From the NCBI RefSeq assembly GCF_020295405.1, contig NZ_JADEYP010000024.1, forward strand, positions 1 to 64,000: a stretch of DNA of 64,000 nt. Direction: 5' to 3'. This document shows, one piece after another, positions 16,806 to 25,772 of the stretch. The DNA comes from Sphingobacterium bovistauri (GTDB lineage: Bacteria; Bacteroidota; Bacteroidia; Sphingobacteriales; Sphingobacteriaceae). A model generated the notes under the pieces. The model did no database searches. It was not told the DNA's origin and saw nothing but the letters and a program-made list of their open reading frames with translations. Made by a program: the position numbers and the translations under genes. The first letter of the stretch is position 1; each line of letters starts with the position of its first letter.

Positions 16806-18002
16806 TTACTCATTCACGTAATTAATACGTTGTAGATTAGGCAAAAATACAGCGATTATTCCTATCAGTGGCAGATACGAACATACTTGATAAATGTATT
16901 CAATAGAGGTTCTATCAGCCAGCCAGCCTAACAAAGCAGAACCAATCCCAGCCATTCCAAAAGCAAATCCATAAAACAATCCCGAAACCATACCTAATTT
17001 TTTTGGTAATAATTCTTGCGCATATACAATTATTGCTGGAAAAGCAGAGGATAAAATTATCCCAATTATAACAATAAACACAGCGGTCATCGTTAAATCA
17101 ACATAAGGTAATGCTAAAGTAAATGGTGCTGCACCTAATACCGAAAACCAAATCACATATTTTCGTCCAAAACGGTCACCAAATATGCCGCCTAGCATGG
17201 TGCCTACAGCCACAGCAATCAAAAAGTAAAACAGATAAACTTGAGCTTGTACATCCGAGAGTCCAAATTTTTCCATACTGTAAAACTGTAGAAAATTTGT
17301 AATACTCGATACGTAGAAATATTTTGACAAAATAAGCAACAACAAGATCGTGACAGATAACGCTATTTTGTTTTTTGATAAATCAGGTACTTTTACAGCC
17401 TTCTTTTGAGATTTTGCTTGTATGATTAATCTCCCTTTATACCAGTTTCCAATATAATAAGCCACAAACTGGCCTATAATTGGAACGACGATCAACCACA
17501 TCAAAGCCCATTGCCCTCGTGGCAAAACAACATATGCCACCGCTAGAGGTGCCAAAGCCATACCACAATTTCCACCAATCTGAAAAATAGACTGTGCCAA
17601 ACTGCGTTGCCCAGATGATGCCATATAAGCAATTCGGGATGACTCGGGGTGAAATATAGAGGATGCGACGCCAACTAGAAATACCGAAAATAATAAATAG
17701 GAAAAACTATCTGCATTTGCAAACATCAACATACCGACAATAAGAATACTCATAGATAATATCTGTGAGTAAGGATGTGAATGTTTGTCTGTATAAGCCC
17801 CAACTATGGGCTGAAATATAGATGCTGACATTTGATAGACAAATGTAATAAGGCCGATTTGCCCAAAGTCTAAGTTATGTACTTCCTTGAGTAAGGGATA
17901 CACAGCAGGTAATACACCTTGTATTAAATCATTGAGTAAATGAGCAAAACTTACGGCTACTAAAATCGAATAAACAGGTCTCGATGTAGTTGAATTTAGC
18001 AT
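16806..18002 (-). CDS. MFS transporter of the fosmidomycin-resistance (Fsr) type
   Basis: 398 residues with about 12 TM helices. The opening VAVSFAHLLNDLIQGVLPAVYPLLK and the FHPESSRIAY motif near residue 125 are characteristic of the Fsr-like MFS subgroup. A central cytoplasmic loop (KGRLIIQAKSQKKAV) separates the two halves, and GDRFGRK is the MFS motif A repeat. Predicted proton-driven drug or metabolite exporter in the inner membrane; the natural substrate is unknown. Located downstream of rlmI on the same strand but separated by a weak terminator. Confidence 0.8.
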   Translation of the reverse strand: MLNSTTSRPVYSILVAVSFAHLLNDLIQGVLPAVYPLLKEVHNLDFGQIGLITFVYQMSASIFQPIVGAYTDKHSHPYSQILSMSILIVGMLMFANADSFSYLLFSVFLVGVASSIFHPESSRIAYMASSGQRSLAQSIFQIGGNCGMALAPLAVAYVVLPRGQWALMWLIVVPIIGQFVAYYIGNWYKGRLIIQAKSQKKAVKVPDLSKNKIALSVTILLLLILSKYFYVSSITNFLQFYSMEKFGLSDVQAQVYLFYFLIAVAVGTMLGGIFGDRFGRKYVIWFSVLGAAPFTLALPYVDLTMTAVFIVIIGIILSSAFPAIIVYAQELLPKKLGMVSGLFYGFAFGMAGIGSALLGWLADRTSIEYIYQVCSYLPLIGIIAVFLPNLQRINYVNE

Positions 18003-18014
18003 AAATCACATAGT

Positions 18015-18040
18015 AAAATGGCTTCCTTTACAGAAAGCCA
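18015..18040 (-). terminator. hairpin after rlmI
   Basis: On the minus strand TGGCTTTC pairs with GGAAGCCA (one G-U) around a 6-nt loop, followed by TTTTA. Located between the rlmI stop (18047) and the MFS start (18002). Confidence 0.6.
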
Positions 18041-18046
18041 ATATCG

Positions 18047-19231
18047 TTATAAAACGCGAACCAATAAACCCTTTAAGTATTCTCCCTCGGGGAATGAAGC
18101 CCTAACAGGATGATCCTCGGGCTGCGCAAATTGACGAATAAACTGTATTTCTTTACCCGCATCAAGTGCTGCCCACGCTATTACTTGTTTGAACGTCTCA
18201 ATATCCATTGCACCAGAACAAGAGAATGTAGCTAACAAGCCTCCAGATTCTAACAACATCAATCCTCTTCTATTCAAATCTTTATAAGCACGTGATGCTT
18301 TTTCTAAAGCTGAGCGAGAAGGTGCATATTTTGGAGGATCTAGCACAATGACATCAAATTTCTCTCCCTTTTCACCTAAAGTACGCAAGTATTTATTTAC
18401 GTCAGCTTGAACTGCAGTATACTTAGACACGTCTAAACCGTTGTGAATAATATTATTTTTCAATGTCTCAATCGCTAAAGCTGAACTATCCACCGCAACG
18501 ACTTCGTCAGCACCTTCACGTAAAGCATTCAACGTGAAGCCACCCGAATAGCAAAAGCAATCCAACATTCGTTTACCTTTTACATATTGCGCTGTTAAAT
18601 ATCGGTTATCCCGTTGATCACAATAAAAACCAGACTTTTGCCCATCAATGATGTTTACTTTGTAATGAATGCCATTTTCTATCATATCGACAAACTCTGG
18701 AGGTGTTTCGCCCCACAATAAACCATTGGTATCAGGCAATCCTTCATGTTCGCGTGATTTCAAATCACTACGTTCATAGATTCCTTTTGGAGAAAGTAGT
18801 TTCACCAATTCATCTACGATAATTGACTTCACACGCTCTACACCTGCTGCATGTACTTGGATAGAAATAAAATCAGCGTACTTATCTGCAATCAAACCTG
18901 GCAAAAAATCTGCTTCCGCAAAAATTAAACGAACAGAATCATTCGTCGAAGACAATAAATGTGTTCTATTTTTCACTGCTTTCTGCACTCGCGTTCTCCA
19001 CCAATTTTCGTTGATTTCATGTGCAGGATTCCATTCCAACAAGCGAACAGCCACGCGTGATGTATTATTGTACACGCCGTACGCTATAAATTCGTCATCT
19101 ATATTGTAAACAGAGACTACATCTCCATTTTCGATTTTACCTTCTTTTTTGTAGATCGCTCCCGAAAACACCCAAGGGTGTAGTTGCCAAGCCGCTTTAT
19201 CTTTGCCTTTATTAAGGATTATTTTATTCAT
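18047..19231 (-). CDS. rlmI: class I rRNA (cytosine-C5) methyltransferase, RlmI type
   Basis: 394 residues. An N-terminal PUA domain (HPWVFSGAIYKKEGKIENGDVVSVY) precedes a central EEHEC-like domain and a Rossmann methyltransferase domain with MLDCFCYSGGFTLNAL (SAM loop), VVAVDSSALAIETL and the VLDPPKYAPSR catalytic motif. RlmI methylates C1962 of 23S rRNA in E. coli; the same target is inferred. I take ATG 19231: the frame extends to 19249, but a perfect -7 promoter box lies inside that extension. Confidence 0.87.
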   Translation of the reverse strand: MNKIILNKGKDKAAWQLHPWVFSGAIYKKEGKIENGDVVSVYNIDDEFIAYGVYNNTSRVAVRLLEWNPAHEINENWWRTRVQKAVKNRTHLLSSTNDSVRLIFAEADFLPGLIADKYADFISIQVHAAGVERVKSIIVDELVKLLSPKGIYERSDLKSREHEGLPDTNGLLWGETPPEFVDMIENGIHYKVNIIDGQKSGFYCDQRDNRYLTAQYVKGKRMLDCFCYSGGFTLNALREGADEVVAVDSSALAIETLKNNIIHNGLDVSKYTAVQADVNKYLRTLGEKGEKFDVIVLDPPKYAPSRSALEKASRAYKDLNRRGLMLLESGGLLATFSCSGAMDIETFKQVIAWAALDAGKEIQFIRQFAQPEDHPVRASFPEGEYLKGLLVRVL

Positions 19232-19236
19232 CAATG

Positions 19237-19244
19237 CAAAAATA
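19237..19244 (-). promoter_or_regulatory. -7 box that decides the rlmI start
   Basis: TATTTTTG on the minus strand ends 5 nt before ATG 19231. It overlaps codons of the longer possible reading frame, so that frame's extra residues cannot be translated from this promoter. Leaderless mRNA predicted. Confidence 0.45.
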
Positions 19245-19284
19245 CACAAAGCGATGATTATTATGTAGAGAAATCATAAAACTA

Positions 19285-19312
19285 AAAGAGGCAATCTTAC
19301 GATTGCCTCTTT
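19285..19312 (-). terminator. terminator of the thrABC operon
   Basis: A perfect 12-bp stem (AAAGAGGCAATC / GATTGCCTCTTT) with a 4-nt loop, followed on the minus strand by a T-rich stretch, 6 nt after the thrC stop. Confidence 0.8.
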
Positions 19313-19317
19313 ATAAA

Positions 19318-20625
19318 TTATTTATTATTTAACAAATAAGCTTTAAAATCATCATAGCTTACAGCCAAAGGTTCGGCTAATTTTGGTTTACCTGCCAAAT
19401 CTTCTGCACCAGCTGGATAGGTTACCTTTTCGAAAATATCCGCATCAATTCCTTCTGGGAATTTACACGGGTGCGCCGTTGATAAGAATATAGAAGCATA
19501 TTCAACAGCATGTTCAGCTTTGTACGCTTTCGCTGCCAAATACGCAATTGCTGTATGCGGACAAGCGACATAATTGTATTTTTCAAACAATTCACGCATT
19601 GCTTCTTGAGTCTTTGTATCATCATACGTATAAGACGAAATGATACCATTTAATTTCTCCAATTCATTATCAAACAAATCTTGAATACGCACCCAATTAC
19701 TTGGATTCCCCACATCCATAGCATTTGCTAATGTTTGAACCGAAGGTTTTGGATTATATAAACCTGAAGCTAAGAAACGTGGAACAGTATCATTCACGTT
19801 TGTACCTGCCACAAAATGTTTCACGGGCAACCCCATTTTATAAGCTAACAAACCAGCACCTATATTACCAAAGTTTCCACTAGGTACGGTAAACACAACT
19901 TCATTCACACCTTGTGATTTCAGTTGTGCGTATGCCCAGAAATAGTAGAAAGTTTGTGGAATCAGACGTGCGATATTAATAGAATTAGCTGAAGTCAGAC
20001 GTAATTCTATATTTAGTTCATCATCATTGAACGCTTGTTTCACCAATGCTTGACAATCGTCAAAAGTTCCTTCAACTTCCAAAGCACGAATATTTTGACC
20101 ATTTGTTGTCAATTGTTCTTCTTGCACTTTAGAAACTTTTCCTTTTGGATACAATATCGTCACTCGTGTACCTTCTACTCCTAAAAAACCCGAAGCGACA
20201 GCCCCCCCAGTATCACCTGAAGTAGCTACTAACACATCCAATAATTTATCGCCATCCTTAGAAAAATAGCCCATTACACGACTCATAAAACGTGCACCAA
20301 AATCTTTGAACGCATAAGATGGGCCATGAAACAACTCCAAAACGCCTGTTTCTGCATCCAAAAATTTCACCGGAGCATCAAAATTAATCGCATCTTCTAC
20401 AATTTTTTTCAAATCTTCTTTTGGGATGTCATCACCGATAAGCGTAGAAGCAACAGTCAACGCAATCTCTTGTAAAGAATATTGCTGAATATTTTTGATA
20501 AATAAAGGATCAAGTGTTGGAATTACCTCGGGCATATATAAGCCTTTGTCTTGAGGCAAGGAATTGAATACCGCATCCTGAAACGATACACGTAAATCTT
20601 TATTATTTGTACTATATAATTTCAT
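19318..20625 (-). CDS. thrC: threonine synthase
   Basis: 435 residues. PLP enzyme converting O-phosphohomoserine to threonine and phosphate, the last step of the pathway. The PLP lysine is in HGPSYAFKDFGARF; the phosphate-binding segment VATSGDTGGAVASGF and the ...TVPSGNFGNIGAG... glycine-rich loop follow. The N-terminal YSTNNKDLRVSFQDAVFNSLPQ is typical of the fold type II bacterial form. Third gene of thrA-thrB-thrC, 5 nt after thrB, followed by a strong terminator. Confidence 0.95.
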   Translation of the reverse strand: MKLYSTNNKDLRVSFQDAVFNSLPQDKGLYMPEVIPTLDPLFIKNIQQYSLQEIALTVASTLIGDDIPKEDLKKIVEDAINFDAPVKFLDAETGVLELFHGPSYAFKDFGARFMSRVMGYFSKDGDKLLDVLVATSGDTGGAVASGFLGVEGTRVTILYPKGKVSKVQEEQLTTNGQNIRALEVEGTFDDCQALVKQAFNDDELNIELRLTSANSINIARLIPQTFYYFWAYAQLKSQGVNEVVFTVPSGNFGNIGAGLLAYKMGLPVKHFVAGTNVNDTVPRFLASGLYNPKPSVQTLANAMDVGNPSNWVRIQDLFDNELEKLNGIISSYTYDDTKTQEAMRELFEKYNYVACPHTAIAYLAAKAYKAEHAVEYASIFLSTAHPCKFPEGIDADIFEKVTYPAGAEDLAGKPKLAEPLAVSYDDFKAYLLNNK

Positions 20626-20630
20626 ATAAT

Positions 20631-21629
20631 TTAGTCTATAAATGGTAATACTTTGGGACCTTCCACGTTCACAGCGGAAACATATTTAAAGCTTTCGATG
20701 CCATTAGCCGAGAGATGATCTTGAATTTTTGAAGTAACGATTTCAGCCACTTCTTTACCTTTGGAAACCGCCACCACTGATGGCCCTGATCCTGAGATAC
20801 CAAAACTCAACGCTCCATTGGACAACGCAATCTCTTTCATGGCATAAAATTCTGGAATCAAAATAGCACGAGAAGGCTCAATAATCACATCATGCATGCT
20901 TCTACTGATTAGCTCATAATCTTCTTGAAACAATCCTGCAACTAATCCTGCAATATTACCCCACTGTGTCACCGCATCGCTCAGAAACACTTTATCTTTT
21001 ATCAATTGACGTGCATCACGTGTAGGGACATCCACCTGAGGAAAAACAATACCCGCATACAATTCTTTAGGTACAGGAATTTTTACAATATCCAAATCTG
21101 CACCACCTCGTACTAATGTAATTCCACCCATCAGAGCTGGAGCAACATTATCCGCATGACCATGTCCACACGCTAATCGTTCACCTTCTACACAGTATGG
21201 CATAAGCTCTTCTTTAGTCAATGGATTTCCAAGCAAAGCATTGATAGCAAATAAACCAGCCACAGTACTCGCAGAACTAGATCCTAAACCCGAACCGATT
21301 GGCATATGTTTAATTAATTCAATCTCAACACCAATATCTTGCAATATCCCTAAATCGTTCAACAACATTTTAACACAAGCACTAACCGTATTACGATCCG
21401 CATCCAATGGCAATCTTCCGCCATCACCAACAATGGAACGAATTCGTACTCCAGGTTCATTTACACGATACATTTTAACTTCGTCACCTGGCTCATCCAC
21501 AGCAAAACCCAAGATGTCGAAACCACAAATCATATTAGCAACCGTAGCAGGCGCAAATACGCGAACCTTATTCAGGATAGTATTAAAATCTATTTTCTTT
21601 TCCTTTAGATTATTTTGATAAATAGGCAT
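20631..21629 (-). CDS. thrB: homoserine kinase
   Basis: 332 residues from ATG 21629. GHMP kinase: the N-terminal VRVFAPATVANMICGFDILGFAV block, the ATP-binding HMPIGSGLGSSSASTVAGL and the C-terminal SFGISGSGPSVVA motif 3 are all present. It phosphorylates homoserine on the hydroxyl. An in-frame start at 21671 would overlap the thrA end by 17 nt; I prefer 21629 because AAGGA lies 4-8 nt upstream and the longer form adds a non-conserved tail, but the choice is uncertain. Middle gene of the attenuated thr operon. Confidence 0.92.
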   Translation of the reverse strand: MPIYQNNLKEKKIDFNTILNKVRVFAPATVANMICGFDILGFAVDEPGDEVKMYRVNEPGVRIRSIVGDGGRLPLDADRNTVSACVKMLLNDLGILQDIGVEIELIKHMPIGSGLGSSSASTVAGLFAINALLGNPLTKEELMPYCVEGERLACGHGHADNVAPALMGGITLVRGGADLDIVKIPVPKELYAGIVFPQVDVPTRDARQLIKDKVFLSDAVTQWGNIAGLVAGLFQEDYELISRSMHDVIIEPSRAILIPEFYAMKEIALSNGALSFGISGSGPSVVAVSKGKEVAEIVTSKIQDHLSANGIESFKYVSAVNVEGPKVLPFID

Positions 21630-21654
21630 ATGATCCTTTTTAGTTCTATTAAAA

Positions 21655-24105
21655 TTATTTAGCTCCGACATTTACTAAATCTGCAAACACACCTCCTGCA
21701 GTCACCTCTGCTCCTGCACCAGGTCCCTTCACAACCAATGGACGCTCTTTGTAACGCTCTGTTGTAAATGAAATAATATTATCACTACCTGACAACGCAT
21801 AGAAAGGATGTCTCTCATCAACCATTTGCATCGAGATCGCAACTTTTCCATCCTCTAACTTACCAATGTAACGAATAACCCTATTTTCTGCTGCTGCCCT
21901 TTCTTTCAAATCATTGAAATATTGGTCAGCTTTCAATAATTCTGTATAGAACTCATCTACTGAATCTGCTTTAAGACATGATTCTGGCAAGATAGCTCCC
22001 AAATCTACATCCGAGGGCTCAATTTTGTGTCCTGCATCACGAGCTAGGATAAGCATTTTACGCATAAAATCTACCCCACCTAAATCATCACGTGGATCTG
22101 GCTCTGTATAACCCAAAGCCTGTGCTTTCTTTACCACATCGTAGAAAGAAGCGTCAGCTACGAAATTGTTAAATATGTACGAAATTGTGCCTGATAGAAT
22201 AGCTTCAATTTTTAATATTCTATCACCACTTAACATTAAGTCTTTCAATACACGAACGATTGGTAAACCTGCGCCTACATTCGTTTCGTAGAAAAAGTCA
22301 ACACCATGCTTACGCGCTGTATCACGTAACAATTTATAATTAGCATACTCACCTGAATTTGCTATTTTATTACATGTTACAATAGAAATATTAGCCTTAA
22401 AAATGTCTTCGTAATAAGTAGCTGGTAATTTACTAGCTGTATTATCTATGAATACACAGTTTGGCAAATTCATACTTTTCATTTTCTCCACGAAACTTGA
22501 CAAATCTGCTACTTGACCATTATCCTCCAGATTTTCACTCCATGTATTCAAATCAATACCTTCAGCATCAAATAGCATTTTACGTGAATTTGCCACACCC
22601 GCTACTTTGATCTCAATGTCATTTTTGTCTAATAAGAAATCATGTTGCTCTGCCAATTGCTTAAATAAAGTAGAACCAATATTACCCGTTCCTAAATTGA
22701 AAACGTATAGTGTCTTTTTTAATTCAGCAAAAAACGCATCATGTACTGTATTTAAAGCCTTTGCCAAATCTTCCTTAGATATAATAACAGAAATATTAAA
22801 CTCAGAAGAGCCCTGTGCAATAGCGCGCACATTAATACCATTACGTCCCAAGGCTGCAAACAAACGTCCTGACATTCCAGGTGTGCGCTTCATATTTTCG
22901 CCTACGATAGCCAAAACAGAAAGATGTTGCTCAACCTCTGGCATGACTAATTTATTGGCATCCAATTCAAGTTCAAATTCTGAAGAAATCAATTTCAATG
23001 CACGCTCTGCATCACTTGGATTTACAGCAAAAGTGATACTATGCTCAGAAGAAGATTGCGTGATTAACACCACATTGATTTGTTCACGCGCCAATAACGT
23101 AAATAAGCGTCCCGAAAAACCAGATTTCCCAATCATACCAGACCCCGAAAGATTGATAATAGAGATGTCTGAGATAGATGAAATACCTTTAATAGGATAC
23201 TGTGTACAATCTGTTTCAAACTGAATAATAGTGCCTGGAAAATCAGGCTCAAACGTATTTCGTATAGCAATTGGAATACGCTTTAAAAATGCAGGAATCA
23301 TAGTTGGTGGATAAATCACTTTCGCACCGAAATACGATAACTCCATTGCTTCTGTGTAAGATAATACAGGCAATGAAAATGCTTTTTTCACTATTCGAGG
23401 ATCAGCAGTCAACATTCCATTCACATCTGTCCAAATTTCAATTACTGTTGCATCTAAGATTGAACCAAATATAGCAGCTGTATAATCTGAACCGCCACGT
23501 CCAAGCGTTGTAACTCTTCCTGCATCATTCGAGCCTATAAATCCAGTCACAAACATTAATTTATCGGCATGAGAATGTTTCAAGGAATTAATCAATTGAG
23601 TCGTTAACTCTTCATTCAAATGCGCATTTCCAAAATTGGAATCTGTCTTTACATAATGTGAAGCATCTACAAAAATTGCTTCTGGATTATATTGTTCCAT
23701 GATTTTTGACACCATGTAATTCGAGAAACGTTCTCCGAATGAAATAATTAGGTCTTTACTCTGTAAACTTAATTCCTTCAAAGCATAGACACCTTGCAAA
23801 ATTTCTTCCAACTCATTAAGCATCAATTTCAATTTGGTGAAAACTGGATTTTGATACTTAATAGCTATTAATTGTTTTACTACTTCAAAGTGTTTCTCTT
23901 CTAATAATTTAATATCCTCTGAGAATGATTTGCGCTCTGCGGCATTTTTAGCCATCAATGTCAATAAATTAGTGACACCAGACATTGCAGATAAGACAAC
24001 TAATGGTTTCTCTCCCTTTTCATAAGAAGACTTTACAATCTCTAATACAGATTTGATACTTTCTACTGTTCCTACAGATGTTCCGCCAAATTTTAGAACT
24101 TTCAT
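21655..24105 (-). CDS. thrA: bifunctional aspartate kinase / homoserine dehydrogenase
   Basis: 816 residues. The aspartokinase domain (residues 1-~290) opens with KFGGTSVG and contains the TTLGRGGSDYTAA loop. Two ACT domains follow (~305-460), the likely threonine feedback site. The NAD(P)-dependent homoserine dehydrogenase part (~465-816) starts at LYVFNLGTGNIGSTL, has the GAGLPIVRVLKDLM stretch and catalytic Lys/Asp in ALGYTEPDPRDDLGGVD. It carries out the first and third steps of the threonine/methionine branch. Transcription is predicted to be controlled by the upstream leader peptide and attenuator. Confidence 0.95.
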   Translation of the reverse strand: MKVLKFGGTSVGTVESIKSVLEIVKSSYEKGEKPLVVLSAMSGVTNLLTLMAKNAAERKSFSEDIKLLEEKHFEVVKQLIAIKYQNPVFTKLKLMLNELEEILQGVYALKELSLQSKDLIISFGERFSNYMVSKIMEQYNPEAIFVDASHYVKTDSNFGNAHLNEELTTQLINSLKHSHADKLMFVTGFIGSNDAGRVTTLGRGGSDYTAAIFGSILDATVIEIWTDVNGMLTADPRIVKKAFSLPVLSYTEAMELSYFGAKVIYPPTMIPAFLKRIPIAIRNTFEPDFPGTIIQFETDCTQYPIKGISSISDISIINLSGSGMIGKSGFSGRLFTLLAREQINVVLITQSSSEHSITFAVNPSDAERALKLISSEFELELDANKLVMPEVEQHLSVLAIVGENMKRTPGMSGRLFAALGRNGINVRAIAQGSSEFNISVIISKEDLAKALNTVHDAFFAELKKTLYVFNLGTGNIGSTLFKQLAEQHDFLLDKNDIEIKVAGVANSRKMLFDAEGIDLNTWSENLEDNGQVADLSSFVEKMKSMNLPNCVFIDNTASKLPATYYEDIFKANISIVTCNKIANSGEYANYKLLRDTARKHGVDFFYETNVGAGLPIVRVLKDLMLSGDRILKIEAILSGTISYIFNNFVADASFYDVVKKAQALGYTEPDPRDDLGGVDFMRKMLILARDAGHKIEPSDVDLGAILPESCLKADSVDEFYTELLKADQYFNDLKERAAAENRVIRYIGKLEDGKVAISMQMVDERHPFYALSGSDNIISFTTERYKERPLVVKGPGAGAEVTAGGVFADLVNVGAK

Positions 24106-24147
24106 TGGTTTGTATATGTTTAGTTTGTTTTAATACACTGTTAACAA

Positions 24148-24181
24148 AAGAAGCCTTCCTCTTTTCGGAGGAAGGCTTCTT
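24148..24181 (-). terminator. thr operon attenuator (terminator and competing antiterminator)
   Basis: On the minus strand a perfect 14-bp stem (AAGAAGCCTTCCTC / GAGGAAGGCTTCTT, loop CGAAAA) ends in a U-rich tract, 43 nt before thrA. Ten bases of its 5' arm and loop (CTTCCTCCGA, plus positions 24165-24174) are exactly complementary to TCGGAGGAAG at plus positions 24213-24222, which are the last codons of the leader peptide. A ribosome stalled upstream leaves that segment free to pair and disrupt the terminator; a ribosome at the leader stop covers it and lets the terminator form. Confidence 0.85.
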
Positions 24182-24209
24182 AATATTTACACTCAATTGT
24201 ACACACAAG

Positions 24210-24278
24210 TTACTTCCTCCGAGAATTTGCCCCCGTAGTAATAATAATAGTTGTGATAATTGAGTTGATAATTTTCAT
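24210..24278 (-). CDS. thrL: thr operon leader peptide (22 codons)
   Basis: ATG 24278 to TAA 24210-24212. Residues 7-15 read IITTIIITT; in total 7 of 22 residues are Ile and 4 are Thr, followed by GANSRRK. Ile and Thr are the end products of the pathway fed by thrABC, so scarcity of either charged tRNA should stall the ribosome on this run. The overall shape recalls enterobacterial thrL but the sequence is different. It sits in the thrABC leader, 29 nt before the terminator stem, and its last four codons contain the antiterminator strand. It is regulatory: the peptide itself probably has no function. Confidence 0.85.
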   Translation of the reverse strand: MKIINSIITTIIITTGANSRRK

Positions 24279-24295
24279 ATTTTTTAATTCTGCGA

Positions 24296-24328
24296 CTAAG
24301 ATAAAATAATTTTGATATTAAATTCAAA
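24296..24328 (-). promoter_or_regulatory. candidate promoter of the thr operon
   Basis: On the minus strand TTTG is followed after 21 nt by TATCTTAG (one mismatch to TAnnTTTG). It ends 17 nt before the leader-peptide ATG, leaving a short leader consistent with the attenuator. Confidence 0.45.
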
Positions 24329-24555
24329 TTTATTTTAAAAAATTAGCAATAAACCATTGTTACAATAGACACACATAAGCAACCGTTTGCGTAATAAACT
24401 ACTTTTCAGACAGTTAAGGCTTTGAATATGTTAAAAAACTGTTAAAACATCTTAAATTTATTTGGATTGTAGCTATGTTTCTATTATCTTCGTAATATCT
24501 ACTCCTTGGAAAAGAGTAGAAGGAAGGAAAGTTGTAAATAAAAAAAAGCGATTTA

Positions 24556-25119
24556 ATGAACACAAAAAAACTAATAGCGTCAATGCTATTGATAGGCTTT
24601 TGTCTAGTGTCGCAAGCACAAACTACCAAAAAGAACGAGCAAGATAATCTTGCTAAAGAGTATTTTTCGCAAATCATGGGTGTGGCTGTAAACGCTACAA
24701 CTAATACTAAACTTTATCAGTTTGTATACGATTGGTTGGGCACACCTTACCGTTTAGGTGGTGATTCTAAACGCGGAATTGATTGTTCTAAATTCTCACT
24801 TGCAGTTTACGAGAATGTATTTAATACAACGATAGGATTCAACAGTAGAAATCAATATGCTAATGTTACCCCTGTCAGCAAAAATGATTTAGAAGCCGGA
24901 GATTTGGTTTTTTTCAAAATCAGAAGCAAAAGCATCACTCACGTAGGAATATATCTTGGAGATGACAAATTTGCTCATGCTTCATCAAGTAAGGGAGTCA
25001 TGGTAAGCAACCTAAATGAAGCATACTGGAAACGTTACTATTATAATGGTGGACGTCCTAAAGCAGAAGACTCGCAAACAATGACAGCCGATGCTGGAAA
25101 TTATAACGAGAAAAGGTAA
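24556..25119 (+). CDS. secreted NlpC/P60 (C40) peptidoglycan endopeptidase
   Basis: 187 residues with a signal peptide (ASMLLIGFCLVSQAQ). The NlpC/P60 domain has catalytic Cys77 (GIDCSKF), His129 (SITHVGIYLG) and a third polar residue His141 (FAHASS). Such enzymes cleave D-Glu-mDAP or similar bonds in stem peptides. No SH3 or LysM targeting domain is present. Monocistronic, divergent from the thr leader; the ~280-nt region between them holds both promoters. It is followed by a strong terminator. Confidence 0.88.
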   Translation: MNTKKLIASMLLIGFCLVSQAQTTKKNEQDNLAKEYFSQIMGVAVNATTNTKLYQFVYDWLGTPYRLGGDSKRGIDCSKFSLAVYENVFNTTIGFNSRNQYANVTPVSKNDLEAGDLVFFKIRSKSITHVGIYLGDDKFAHASSSKGVMVSNLNEAYWKRYYYNGGRPKAEDSQTMTADAGNYNEKR

Positions 25120-25144
25120 TTAAGAATAATTTAATATATTAGAA

Positions 25145-25178
25145 AGTCCGAATGATAAACATGCATTCGGACTTTTTA
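25145..25178 (+). terminator. terminator after the NlpC/P60 gene
   Basis: A perfect 10-bp stem (AGTCCGAATG / CATTCGGACT) with a 9-nt loop and a T5 tail. Confidence 0.82.
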
Positions 25179-25180
25179 TT

Positions 25181-25188
25181 TATTTTTG
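25181..25188 (+). promoter_or_regulatory. -7 box of the phosphoribosyltransferase gene
   Basis: TATTTTTG lies 26 nt before ATG 25215, right behind the preceding terminator. It supports ATG 25215 over the frame's first Met at 25152, which lies inside the terminator. Confidence 0.45.
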
Positions 25189-25214
25189 TCGTAACAGAGC
25201 AGAGATTTGAATTT

Positions 25215-25730
25215 ATGTCAGCAAAAAGAACACTCATATTAAATAAAGAACAAATACTTCAAAAGTCGAAGCGTATAGCTTATCAAATCTTAGAAGATAA
25301 TTTTGATGAAAGTCACATTGTCTTAGTAGGTATAGCAGACAGAGGGTATGTATTCGCACAACGTTTACAAAAATTACTTCAAGAATTTGCAAAAGATAAA
25401 GAAGTTGAACTAATTAAAGTTTCGATAAATAAAGGCAAGAGATCATTGGAGGCAACTACTGATTTACCTGTAGAAACAGCCAAGAATAAGGCCGTTATAG
25501 TTGTTGATGATGTATTGAACAGCGGAAGAACTTTAGCATATGCCTTGGGCGCCTTTATCAATGTTCCATTGAAGAAAATGCGAACAGCTGTATTGATAGA
25601 TCGTAGTCATCACCAATTCCCCGTATACAGTGACTTCTATGGTCAAAAGCTTTCTACTATTTTGAAAGAAAATGTGGAAGTATATTTGGAAGAAATTGAC
25701 GAACAAGAAGATGCTGCTTGGTTAGCATAA
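25215..25730 (+). CDS. PyrR-like phosphoribosyltransferase
   Basis: 171 residues from ATG 25215. Type I PRTase fold with the PRPP-binding signature AVIVVDDVLNSGRTL near residues 95-109, the IVLVGIADRGYVFA loop (PPi-binding loop region) and a C-terminal hood. Best match by eye is the PyrR/uracil-PRTase-like group: PyrR salvages uracil and in Gram-positives attenuates pyr mRNA, but RNA binding cannot be inferred here and no pyr genes are adjacent. Hypoxanthine-type activity is the alternative. Confidence 0.7.
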   Translation: MSAKRTLILNKEQILQKSKRIAYQILEDNFDESHIVLVGIADRGYVFAQRLQKLLQEFAKDKEVELIKVSINKGKRSLEATTDLPVETAKNKAVIVVDDVLNSGRTLAYALGAFINVPLKKMRTAVLIDRSHHQFPVYSDFYGQKLSTILKENVEVYLEEIDEQEDAAWLA

Positions 25731-25772
25731 AATAAGAAAGGGTTAATGAAAAATTAACCCTTTCTTATTTTT
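25729..25772. terminator. bidirectional terminator between convergent genes
   Basis: A 17-19 bp perfect stem (AAATAAGAAAGGGTTAAT and complement) with loop GAAAA lies across the end of the PRTase gene and the last codons of the convergent MltD-like gene; T-rich on both exits. Confidence 0.75.

Noticed and set aside
24020-24208. Minus-strand frame overlapping the thrA start
   Set aside because: It would read through the thr attenuator hairpin in a different frame from thrA; the leader-peptide model explains this region better.
25152-25214. N-terminal extension of the phosphoribosyltransferase (MINMHSD...)
   Set aside because: It runs through the preceding terminator and the -7 box; the family-like N-terminus begins at Met 25215.
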